DNA from: Peptococcaceae bacterium BRH_c23 | GTDB lineage: Bacteria; Bacillota_B; Desulfitobacteriia; Desulfitobacteriales; Desulfitobacteriaceae | Length of the DNA stretch: 21,371 nt | Direction: 5' to 3' | Assembly (NCBI GenBank): GCA_000961805.1 | Contig: LADV01000048.1 | Location: forward strand, 1-21,371 | Shown here: positions 1 through 6,845 of the stretch, in pieces | Layout of the letters: the number at the start of each line of letters is the position of its first letter | Numbering within the stretch: the first letter of the stretch is position 1 | The notes under the pieces: generated by a model | Told to the model about the DNA's origin: nothing | Databases searched by the model: none | Seen by the model: the letters and a program-made list of their open reading frames with translations, nothing else | Made by a program: the position numbers and the translations under genes

Positions 1-744
1 AAAACACCGGGCTGTCCTATGTTTGAATTTCCGATGGCTATGGAAAACAATGCTAACTGTAATCTCTGTGGGAACTGTATCAAAAGCTGCCCACACGATT
101 CTATCCGACTAACATCCCGCAAACCCACCAGTGAATTTTGGTCTATGACCAGGGCACATTTCGAAGAGTCTTTCTTAGCTATTGTTATCGTCGGGATTGT
201 TTTTGTGCAGAATATTACCATGTTGGACTTTTACCAGTCCTACCTTAAGTGGGCCGAGCTGACATTGGGTATTAGTAAGGATATCGCCTTTACGATTATC
301 TTTATAATTGCTATGACTACTCCGGTATTGCTACTTTTCGCAGCTACTGCAGTATCTAAGCGTTTCAATGGTGAAACTATGCGAACTGCCTTCGCACGTT
401 TTGGATATGCTGTCATTCCGCTTGACCTCGCAGCTCACATGGCCCACAACTTGTTCCACCTATTGGCGGAAGGAAAATCAATCTACTACACGTTCATGGG
501 GCTATTTGGAGTTCATCTTGAGGGGTCAACCGACTTTGTTTCTGACCCGATAATCCAAATAATGCAATACGTCTTAGTCATTGCCGGAACTCTTGGTTCT
601 CTTTACACTGCCTATCGGATTGCTAAAAAGAACTATGGTACGAGTAAAGCCTTATCAGTTGCTATGCCGTATTTAGTTGTCATCTTGCTCTTCGGTATTC
701 TGAATTTCCTTACGTTTACAGTGCGAATGGGAATGCGGATGTAG
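1..744 (+). CDS. 4Fe-4S membrane polyferredoxin, C-terminal part (5' end outside window)
   Basis: The reading frame is open from base 1 (KTPGCPMFEFPM...), so the ATG at base 19 is internal and the N-terminus lies upstream of the window. A ferredoxin-type cluster motif (NCNLCGNCIKSCP: C-x2-C-x2-C-x3-C-P) sits near the start of the visible part and would bind one 4Fe-4S cluster. About five hydrophobic segments follow, so the cluster domain is anchored in the membrane. Such proteins resemble the polyferredoxin subunits (FtrD/NapH-like) that pass electrons to membrane metal-uptake or redox systems. The genes downstream (DUF2318 protein, ABC exporter-like genes, thioredoxin-CcdA) match the p19/FTR1 iron-uptake neighbourhood, which supports a role in electron supply. 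That role is inferred. No terminator follows; a short repeat begins directly after the stop codon. Confidence 0.8.
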   Translation, partial: KTPGCPMFEFPMAMENNANCNLCGNCIKSCPHDSIRLTSRKPTSEFWSMTRAHFEESFLAIVIVGIVFVQNITMLDFYQSYLKWAELTLGISKDIAFTIIFIIAMTTPVLLLFAATAVSKRFNGETMRTAFARFGYAVIPLDLAAHMAHNLFHLLAEGKSIYYTFMGLFGVHLEGSTDFVSDPIIQIMQYVLVIAGTLGSLYTAYRIAKKNYGTSKALSVAMPYLVVILLFGILNFLTFTVRMGMRM

Positions 745-782
745 TACCAGAGAGCAGAGTTCGGAAGCCAGAGGTCAGATCG
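745..782 (+). repeat. 38-bp post-stop repeat, copy 1
   Basis: This 38-bp unit (TACCAGAGAGCAGAGTTCGG...) starts at the first base after the TAG stop of the polyferredoxin gene. It aligns without gaps, 32 of 38 bases, with 3546-3583, which also starts directly after a stop codon. It is rich in GAAGCCAGAGGTCAGA-like heptamers. No coding role is visible. Confidence 0.6.
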
Positions 783-887
783 ATTGCAAGATTGAAAAGA
801 CTCCAAGATTTTCATCTTTAAAAACTTAAAGAAAAACTCTATAATAATAAATTATCGCTTCCTTTTGAATCAAGTTCTTAGAAACAT

Positions 888-912
888 CAGGTGAAGCCTT
901 AAGCTTCACCTG
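888..912 (+). repeat. Perfect inverted repeat upstream of the DUF2318 gene
   Basis: CAGGTGAAGC and GCTTCACCTG form a perfect 10-bp stem around a 5-base loop (CTTAA), 60 bases before the TTG start at 973. No T-run follows on the plus strand, so a standard intrinsic terminator is unlikely. It could be a leader hairpin, a read-through control or a repressor operator. The sequence alone does not decide. Confidence 0.55.
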
Positions 913-972
913 AACTATGGTTCCGATACTATCTATTGTTCCGAAATTAACTTTTATAAGGAGGAAATTCCA

Positions 973-1554
973 TTGAATAACCGTGTGGAGAAAAACCAGA
1001 AATTTACCCAACCCAAAAAGAGCAACGCAGCGCTTTTCAGTATAGTTGGTCTAGTAACAGTAATAATAATGATAAGTGCCTATTTTGTATTTGCTAAAAG
1101 CGATAGTACTAGTTCCTCTGTCAAGGCAGCTGCGGACATCGGACAAACCATGAATTATAGCCAAAATGATAAACTTGAGCAAACGGTCGTCGAAAGCAAA
1201 GTTGAAAACGGAAAGGCAATCGTGACGACCCTAAGTGCAATTAAAGACAAAAAGTTTATTTGGACTGAGTATAAAGCGAATGGTAAGAGAATTCCATTGA
1301 CAGCCTTTATCCAACCCGATGGAAAAGTCATGATGGCAGTCAGCTTTTGTGAACCTTGTAAGGGTGAAACCTTTCACATTACAGGTAACCAAATAGTTTG
1401 TAATGTCTGTGGAACGATCTGGGACCTTCAGACCCTCAAAGGAATAAGTGGTGGTTGTCAAACCTATCCCCCGGAAGCATTGACCTACACTTTAAACGGG
1501 GATAATCTAGAGATTCCGCAAACCGTATTAGATGCATGGGAACCTAGAGTTTAG
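973..1554 (+). CDS. Membrane-anchored DUF2318 (Fe-S-containing family) protein
   Basis: A 193-residue protein with a short cytoplasmic N-terminus, one membrane helix (about residues 21-41) and an extracytoplasmic domain. That domain carries CEPC (C126/C129), CNVC (C143/C146) and a GGC (C162), followed by a TYPPEAL segment. This Cys pattern and the GTIWD motif are typical of DUF2318, found beside FTR1/p19 iron-uptake genes (Cj1660 in Campylobacter). The domain may bind a metal or serve as the thiol-redox substrate of the thioredoxin-CcdA protein encoded four genes on; this is inference. The start is TTG: AAGGAGG at 958-964 lies 8 bases upstream and no better start exists. A strong hairpin at 1588-1622 separates it from the ABC genes. 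Confidence 0.85.
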   Translation: MNNRVEKNQKFTQPKKSNAALFSIVGLVTVIIMISAYFVFAKSDSTSSSVKAAADIGQTMNYSQNDKLEQTVVESKVENGKAIVTTLSAIKDKKFIWTEYKANGKRIPLTAFIQPDGKVMMAVSFCEPCKGETFHITGNQIVCNVCGTIWDLQTLKGISGGCQTYPPEALTYTLNGDNLEIPQTVLDAWEPRV

Positions 1555-1587
1555 TTTACGGAAAACTACCGATCATTGAATGAATAA

Positions 1588-1622
1588 GAATGAACGCACT
1601 CGTTTTACGGGTGCGTTCATTC
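1588..1622 (+). terminator. Long hairpin after the DUF2318 gene
   Basis: GAATGAACGCAC pairs perfectly over 12 bp with GTGCGTTCATTC, with an 11-base loop. It lies 34 bases after the stop codon. There is no clear T-run, so it may attenuate transcription or stabilise mRNA rather than terminate fully. Confidence 0.55.
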
Positions 1623-1699
1623 TAACAAGTATGGGTACTCTATTCATTAATGACCATCCTTTGTAGGATAAACTTATGATTTAGGAGGAATATTGCTCT

Positions 1700-2368
1700 A
1701 TGTCTTTAATAAAGGTTCACGAGGTCACTAAGACCTATAAAGGTGGGGACGGGGTTGTTGAAGCCCTAAAGAATATTAATTTAGATATTGCTGAAGGGGA
1801 ATTCTTGGCCCTGATGGGTCCTTCCGGTTCCGGGAAAAGCACCTTGCTAAGTGTTCTAGGCGGGTTAAATCCGCCCACCTCTGGTAAACTCATGATCGAT
1901 GATATTGATGTCTACGCCTTAGCACCTGAACAGTTAGCCGATTTTCGGCACGAGTACGTCGGCTTTGTTTTCCAACAATATCAATTAATTCCTTATCTTA
2001 CAGCCCTGGAAAACGTCATGCTCCCTCTGGCTATAACCTCTCGCCCTGGTAAAGTACAACGAGATATGGCTCAAACTGTCCTCGATAAAGTTGGTTTAGG
2101 AGCCAAATCTCTACGATTACCGAATCAATTATCCGGCGGCGAACAAAATCGAGTCGCTATTGCTCGGGCGATCGTTAATGAGCCAGCTATTATCTTTGCT
2201 GATGAGCCTACAGGCAGTCTAGATTCGAAAACGGCAGTGGAGCTGTTGGAATTATTTCAATCCCTTAACCAAGGTGGTTTAACCATTATTATGGTGACTC
2301 ATAACCAAGAAAACCTGGAATGGGTCTCCCGCGCAGTTTATATCCGTGATGGGGTTTTAGAGTCCTAA
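1700..2368 (+). CDS. ABC transporter ATP-binding protein, MacB/LolD type
   Basis: A 222-residue single nucleotide-binding domain of normal length. It has Walker [10 protein letters not shown] (residues 40-48), a Q-loop in VFQQYQL, the signature LSGGEQNR, Walker [10 protein letters not shown] and an H-loop in MVTHNQ. AGGAGG precedes the ATG at a normal distance. The protein should power the two permeases encoded directly downstream (13 bp gap to the first). MacB/LolD-type ATPases drive mechanotransmission or extrusion rather than classical import. In the Campylobacter p19 locus the equivalent is Cj1663, required for iron acquisition. The assignment to this family is firm; the substrate is not visible from sequence. 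Confidence 0.92.
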   Translation: MSLIKVHEVTKTYKGGDGVVEALKNINLDIAEGEFLALMGPSGSGKSTLLSVLGGLNPPTSGKLMIDDIDVYALAPEQLADFRHEYVGFVFQQYQLIPYLTALENVMLPLAITSRPGKVQRDMAQTVLDKVGLGAKSLRLPNQLSGGEQNRVAIARAIVNEPAIIFADEPTGSLDSKTAVELLELFQSLNQGGLTIIMVTHNQENLEWVSRAVYIRDGVLES

Positions 2369-2381
2369 GGAGGGAAGATAT

Positions 2382-3545
2382 ATGCGTTTAACAGATATTG
2401 CGCTTCAAAACCTACGCCGCCGTAAAATGCGCTCTGCTTTATTGGTTCTCAGTGTCGTAATTGGGGTAGCTTCGATTATTTTCCTCTATACGACAACCCA
2501 AGCAATGAAAGAAGATGTCGCCAACAAACTCGATCAATTTGGTTCCAATATCCTCATCCTTCCTGACACCGGTGAAGCTATGACCTTTGGCGGGATAACG
2601 GTTGAAGCTCCAACTCAGGTCAAAGAACTAGACATGTCCCTTATTCCGCTTATGAAAACAATAAAAAATAAGGAAACGTTGGCTACAATAGCACCTAAAC
2701 TTTTAGTCGATACTAAAATCAAGGGACAAACTATTTTGTTACTGGGAGTCGACTTCGAGCAAGAATTGCACCTTAAAAAATGGTGGAAGCTGAATGGTCT
2801 TGCCAAAAACCAAATCCCATCAGCCAACGAAGTCATCTTAGGGAGCGAGGTTGCTCAGTCCCTAGGCCTTAGCCCTAAGCAAACTATAACGATCAAAGAA
2901 AAGGATTTTACGGTGGCAGGGATCATCCAACCGACAGGGTCGACGGAAAATGACCAAGCTATTTTTATAGACTTAGCTGTACTCCAAAAACTGACTAATC
3001 GCCCTAATGCTATCAGCCTCATAGAAACTGCCGCTTTATGTTATACCTGTCCGATCGAAGAAGTAACTCAGCAGTTAAGTGCCAAACTACCTGGTACCAA
3101 AGTTACTGCTCTTAAGTCGACTTTAGAATCCCGAGATGATACAGTCAATAGGTTCAATTTATTTGCCAGAATTGTTTCTTTAATACTTTTCCTGGCCAGC
3201 AGTCTCGTCATAACTATGACTATGAAATCCTCTGTTGAGGAACGGACCCGGGAAATCGGTATCTTGAGAGCGATCGGTTTCCGAAAACGCCACATCATCC
3301 AAATCATTCTAACTGAGGCAGGCTTATTAGGGAGTTTGGGAGGGCTTTTAGGTTTCCTGCTTGGGATGGGTGCCGCGGTGCAGTATGGATCTATTTTAGT
3401 CAGGGCTCAAGTTCCGATTCCTTGGCAATCTAATTTGCTCGCCTATGCAATACTTGCCTCGCTTTTAATTAGTCTAATAGCAAGTCTTAATCCTGCTTGG
3501 AAAGCAGCTAGACTTGACCCAACTGAATCCTTACGCTACATGTGA
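2382..3545 (+). CDS. MacB/FtsX-type ABC permease 1
   Basis: A 387-residue protein with MacB topology: an N-terminal LRRRK motif and membrane helix (about 17-40), a periplasmic-type domain (about 45-260), then three C-terminal helices with the conserved EERTREIGILRAIGFRKRHI coupling segment. AAGGAGG precedes the ATG, 13 bp after the ATPase gene. It is paralogous to the permease at 3779-4915, so the two probably form a heterodimer with the upstream ATPase. An extra CYTC pair (C220/C223) in the extracytoplasmic domain is absent from the partner. It could be oxidised and reduced by the neighbouring thioredoxin-like protein; that is inference. The counterpart in the p19 locus would be Cj1661 or Cj1662. 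Confidence 0.9.
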   Translation: MRLTDIALQNLRRRKMRSALLVLSVVIGVASIIFLYTTTQAMKEDVANKLDQFGSNILILPDTGEAMTFGGITVEAPTQVKELDMSLIPLMKTIKNKETLATIAPKLLVDTKIKGQTILLLGVDFEQELHLKKWWKLNGLAKNQIPSANEVILGSEVAQSLGLSPKQTITIKEKDFTVAGIIQPTGSTENDQAIFIDLAVLQKLTNRPNAISLIETAALCYTCPIEEVTQQLSAKLPGTKVTALKSTLESRDDTVNRFNLFARIVSLILFLASSLVITMTMKSSVEERTREIGILRAIGFRKRHIIQIILTEAGLLGSLGGLLGFLLGMGAAVQYGSILVRAQVPIPWQSNLLAYAILASLLISLIASLNPAWKAARLDPTESLRYM

Positions 3546-3583
3546 TACCAGAGGTCGGAGTTCAGAAGCCTGAGGCCAGATCG
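3546..3583 (+). repeat. 38-bp post-stop repeat, copy 2
   Basis: It begins at the first base after the TGA stop of permease 1 and aligns gap-free with 745-782 (32/38). The rest of the intergenic stretch to 3778 holds weaker echoes (CAGAGGCCAGAT near 3648, GAAGTTCGGAGCGTGAAG near 3702) and no gene. The region looks like a decayed cluster of the same element. Confidence 0.6.
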
Positions 3584-3778
3584 TGGTTTGATGTAAGGTT
3601 TTCGATGAGCGACCGTAGATCAGGTAGTGCTTCGAGCCCGATAAACAGAGGCCAGATGCGGTCGAATGTGTTTCGAAATACGATTCGCGGGACACATATG
3701 CGAAGTTCGGAGCGTGAAGTTTGAAGTCGAACATGGAACCTCAAGCTTCGACTTTCGACATTTATATAGGAGGGAAAC

Positions 3779-4915
3779 ATGACTTTAACAGATATTGCTA
3801 TCCAAAACCTGCGCCGGCGTAAAGGTAAAACGACCTTTTTATTTCTAACATTTCTCTTGGTAATTGGCATAACCGTCACGCTGAATACGCTGGCTAAAAG
3901 CATGCAAGACGATTTACAAAAAAGTTTAACCGAATATGGTGCTAACGTCGTAATTACCCCCAAATCTGAACATTTTACCCTCAGCTATGGAGGACTCTCT
4001 GTTCCTGGAGTTGATTACGAAATCAAACATTTGGATTACGACGTATTCACTACGATTCAAACTAGTCAAGATCTTAATATCCGAGAAATTGCGCCCAAAA
4101 TAATTGGTTCTGTCGCTGGAATTAATAAACGTTATCTTATCATCGGAGTCGACTTTCCCAGCGAACTAAAAATTAAACCATGGTGGCGTATTGAAGGACT
4201 TCCGCCTGGTGACCGAGAAGTTATTATCGGTTCTGATCTGGCACGCCAAGAAAATCTGGTGGTTGGGAGTACTCTAGAACTTAATTACCAGAAATACCCT
4301 GTTGTCGGAGTGATGCAGGAAACAGGTGGCTCAGAAGACAATGGAGTGTTCACGAATTTTACGACGTCACGAATAATTACCGGACTAGACTCCTGGTCCA
4401 TGATCGAACTCAATACGGCTGAACCGGATAAAACTGCAGCCCGCATGAATGAACTTTTACCTGAGGCCAAAGTCGCTGAAATATCCCAACTGGTTCAGGG
4501 TACCAAAGAAAGTGTCGATCGTTTTTCAAGTTTCTCTCTAATAGCTTCCACTCTCTTAGGCGTTATTGGCGTGTTGATTGTATTCGTTACGACAATGGGT
4601 AACATTAACGATCGCGTTGCCGAAATCGGTGTCTTCCGAGCTATTGGTTTTCGACGTCGCCATATTCTATCTATTCTAATTCGAGAAATTGCCTTGGTTA
4701 GCCTTGCTGGAGGGGTTCTCGGGTATCTCTTAGGTGAAATCGCTCCCACTCTACTCGGTCCAATCGCTTTCCAAAAAGCCGTTTCATTTCAATTTCATCC
4801 CTTGATGGCTCTGGTTGCAGTAAGCGCCTCTGTCTTAATCGGGATTGTCTGTATTATTTTCCCGGCTAGGCGGGCTGTTCAGTTAGATCCCTTAGATGCA
4901 CTTTCCTATATCTAG
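3779..4915 (+). CDS. MacB/FtsX-type ABC permease 2
   Basis: A 378-residue paralogue of the preceding permease, with the same opening (LTDIAIQNLRRRK), an N-terminal helix (about 20-40), an extracytoplasmic domain, and three C-terminal helices with RVAEIGVFRAIGFRRRHI. It lacks the CxxC pair of permease 1. AGGAGGGAAAC precedes the ATG. The 233-bp gap before it contains the post-stop repeat and no promoter I can defend, so transcription probably continues from upstream. It is expected to pair with permease 1 and the ATPase at 1700 in the cytoplasmic membrane. The selenoprotein gene starts 14 bp after its stop, which indicates one operon. Confidence 0.9.
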   Translation: MTLTDIAIQNLRRRKGKTTFLFLTFLLVIGITVTLNTLAKSMQDDLQKSLTEYGANVVITPKSEHFTLSYGGLSVPGVDYEIKHLDYDVFTTIQTSQDLNIREIAPKIIGSVAGINKRYLIIGVDFPSELKIKPWWRIEGLPPGDREVIIGSDLARQENLVVGSTLELNYQKYPVVGVMQETGGSEDNGVFTNFTTSRIITGLDSWSMIELNTAEPDKTAARMNELLPEAKVAEISQLVQGTKESVDRFSSFSLIASTLLGVIGVLIVFVTTMGNINDRVAEIGVFRAIGFRRRHILSILIREIALVSLAGGVLGYLLGEIAPTLLGPIAFQKAVSFQFHPLMALVAVSASVLIGIVCIIFPARRAVQLDPLDALSYI

Positions 4916-4929
4916 TGAAGAGGTGAAGT

Positions 4930-6051
4930 ATGAAGAAAAACACAAAAATGCTTATGATACTAACGGTTGTAGTCCTATCCATTATGGCTTTGGCTATCCC
5001 TAGATTTACAGGCCCCTCCGAATTCCAGGTAACCAATCAATCGTTAGTTGCATTCGAAGAAGCGCAGAAATCTGGCAAACCAATTTTCTTGGAGTTTTAT
5101 GCAAAATGGTGACCCAGCTGTAGGAGCATGGAGCCCGTGGTGCTGGCTCTAGAGAAAAAATATAGCGATAATATAAACTTTATTATAGTAGATGTTGATG
5201 ACCCGCAAGGACAGGTTCTTGCTCAGCAATTTGACATCAACTATATCCCTGCCTTTTTTGTGATTGATCAACAAGGGCAAATCACATACAACGATACTGG
5301 TCCTCAAAGTAAAGCTACTTTAGAAAACGCCATAAATTCCGGAAGTCCAAACAATAGCTGGTACGAATCCTTCTTCAAAGAAACAATTCCGAATGCTTTG
5401 GATGAAGGCGGGTTGTTAATCTTGGCTCTTGTTTTCTTAGGGGGATTAATGACCAGTCTGAGTCCCTGTATCTTGTCGATGTTACCCGTCATGTTGGGAT
5501 ATATCGGTGGCTTGGAAAAGCCTACTAAAACAAAAGGTTTTATCACGTCCGTTTCCTTTGTCCTAGGTTTGGCCGTTACCTTTGCTATTTTAGGTATAGT
5601 AGCATCGTTATTAGGTAAAGTATTCGGCCAAATTGGCTCGACATGGCTTTATATTATTGGTCTATTTGCGATTTTGATGGGATTACAGCTAATAGGGGTT
5701 ATCAATATCAATTTACCGGGTTTAAAGGCTATGCCAGAGAAAAAGGGTGGAGTTTTAGGATCGTTTGGAGTAGGTTTATTATTCGGTCTGGTTGCTTCGC
5801 CCTGTGCTACTCCTGTTTTAGCAGTTTTGATGACTTATGTAGCGGGGCAAGGTGTCCTTTGGTATGGGGCTTTGTTGCTCTTCATCTATGGGCTTGGCCA
5901 CGGGCTACCGTTAATTATTGCGGGCACCTTTACAGCCGTTTTAAAAAGTTTACCCCGCTTACAAAAATGGGGCCACACTATTACGTATCTAAGCGGCGCC
6001 CTACTCATCATTTTGGGTTTATACTTCCTTGTACGCACTGGTTTAGCATAA
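4930..6051 (+). CDS. Probable selenoprotein: thioredoxin-like domain fused to CcdA, with in-frame TGA (Sec61)
   Basis: One 373-residue frame is interrupted only by TGA at 5110-5112. Reading TGA as selenocysteine gives EFYAKW-U-P-S-C-R, a thioredoxin active site with Sec61 in place of the attacking Cys and C64 as resolving Cys. The order is: N-terminal signal anchor (about 7-23), thioredoxin fold (about 35-135; cis-Pro in YIPAFF, P107), then a CcdA/DsbD membrane domain with LSPCILSMLP (C180) and ASPCATPVL (C292). CcdA domains carry electrons from cytoplasmic thioredoxin across the membrane; the fused domain would hand them to envelope targets such as the DUF2318 protein or permease 1. Ordinary gene callers would split it into 60 and 307 codons. 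The downstream ATG (5128) has no properly spaced ribosome site and would lose the active site. A Cys-to-stop mutation or base error is the alternative. Confidence 0.82.
5110..5146 (+). promoter_or_regulatory. Putative bacterial SECIS element after the TGA codon
   Basis: By hand folding, CCAGC (5114-5118) pairs with GCTGG (5142-5146) as an outer stem. Inside, GG(A)GC (5123-5127) pairs with GCCC/CC (5133-5136) with one bulged A. The apical loop AUGGA (5128-5132) contains two G bases 18-19 nt after the TGA. Position and a G-bearing small loop fit bacterial SECIS elements recognised by SelB. No folding program was run. Confidence 0.55.
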
Positions 6052-6078
6052 ATACAAGGATACAGCTGATTGACAGAA

Positions 6079-6108
6079 TTGCCCAGGTCAGTTGTTTCCT
6101 CATATAAT
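6079..6108 (+). promoter_or_regulatory. Candidate sigma-A promoter for the two-component genes
   Basis: A perfect TATAAT (6103-6108) lies 42 bases before the regulator start, with TTGCCC 18 bases upstream. A perfect TTGACA at 6070-6075 is 27 bases from the -10 and so too far to be its partner. No terminator separates this from the selenoprotein gene, so read-through is also possible. Confidence 0.5.
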
Positions 6109-6150
6109 GATCTTAGATAAGTTTTGGGACTGAGAGGAGTTTATTTGTCT

Positions 6151-6843
6151 ATGAGGATATTACTAGTTGATGATGAAAAAAAAATTACGACCGTTCTCAA
6201 AGCCTATCTTCAACAGGAAGGCTTTCAGGTAAGCACGGCCATTAACGGGCTAATCGCTTTAACCATGTTTAAAGAAAATCCTTTTGATCTGGTTATCCTT
6301 GATTTAATGCTCCCTGGTATGTCTGGGACAGAAATTTGCCGCGAAATCCGCAAAATATCCTCCGTCCCTATTATCATGCTCACCGCTAAAGTCGAAGAAG
6401 AGGACCGCATCCAAGGATTAAGTATCGGTGCAGATGATTACATTACAAAACCTTTTAGCCCTCGTGAAGTGGTTGCCCGCGTCAGAGCTGTTTTACGTCG
6501 GACCAATAACGAAACTGCACCCCTTGCCGACGTAATTTCCTATGATAATGGCCTCACCATCGATAACATCCAGCATGAAATCCGGCTTAACGATCAGGAA
6601 ATCTTGCTAACTCCAACCGAATTTAAGATCCTTGGAGCCTTAGCGAAAAACCCTGGACGGGTGTTATCTCGAGGTCAATTGGTAGAAATTGTTCAAGGGC
6701 ACGACTTTGACGGAGATGACCGTGTGATTGATGCCCATATTAAGAAGATTCGGCAAAAGATCGAAACGACTCCCAGCAACCCACAAATTATTATGACCGT
6801 TTACGGTATCGGCTACAAGTTCAATCCAAGTGCGGGGGGATAA
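6151..6843 (+). CDS. OmpR/PhoB-family response regulator
   Basis: A receiver domain with acidic pair D7/D8, phospho-acceptor D51 (VILDLMLPG), T78 and K100, followed by a winged-helix DNA-binding domain (about 130-228) ending in the usual MTVYGIGYKF. The ATG at 6151 starts the canonical MRILLVDDE. A TTG at 6145 is closer to the GAGGAG ribosome site (5 rather than 11 bases) and would add two residues, so the exact start is uncertain. The kinase gene begins 2 bases after the stop, so the pair is one operon. Given the upstream locus, it probably regulates metal uptake or envelope redox genes; this is inferred from position only. Confidence 0.9.
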   Translation: MRILLVDDEKKITTVLKAYLQQEGFQVSTAINGLIALTMFKENPFDLVILDLMLPGMSGTEICREIRKISSVPIIMLTAKVEEEDRIQGLSIGADDYITKPFSPREVVARVRAVLRRTNNETAPLADVISYDNGLTIDNIQHEIRLNDQEILLTPTEFKILGALAKNPGRVLSRGQLVEIVQGHDFDGDDRVIDAHIKKIRQKIETTPSNPQIIMTVYGIGYKFNPSAGG

Positions 6844-6845
6844 GA

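Noticed and set aside
5128..6051. Separate CcdA gene starting at ATG 5128
   Set aside because: The ATG lies inside the thioredoxin domain, just after the active site, and TAGGAG ends only one base before it. The frame is continuous with 4930 through the TGA.
6070..6108. TTGACA (6070) paired with TATAAT (6103) as one promoter
   Set aside because: The spacing is 27 bases, too long; TTGCCC at 6079 with 18 bases is more plausible.
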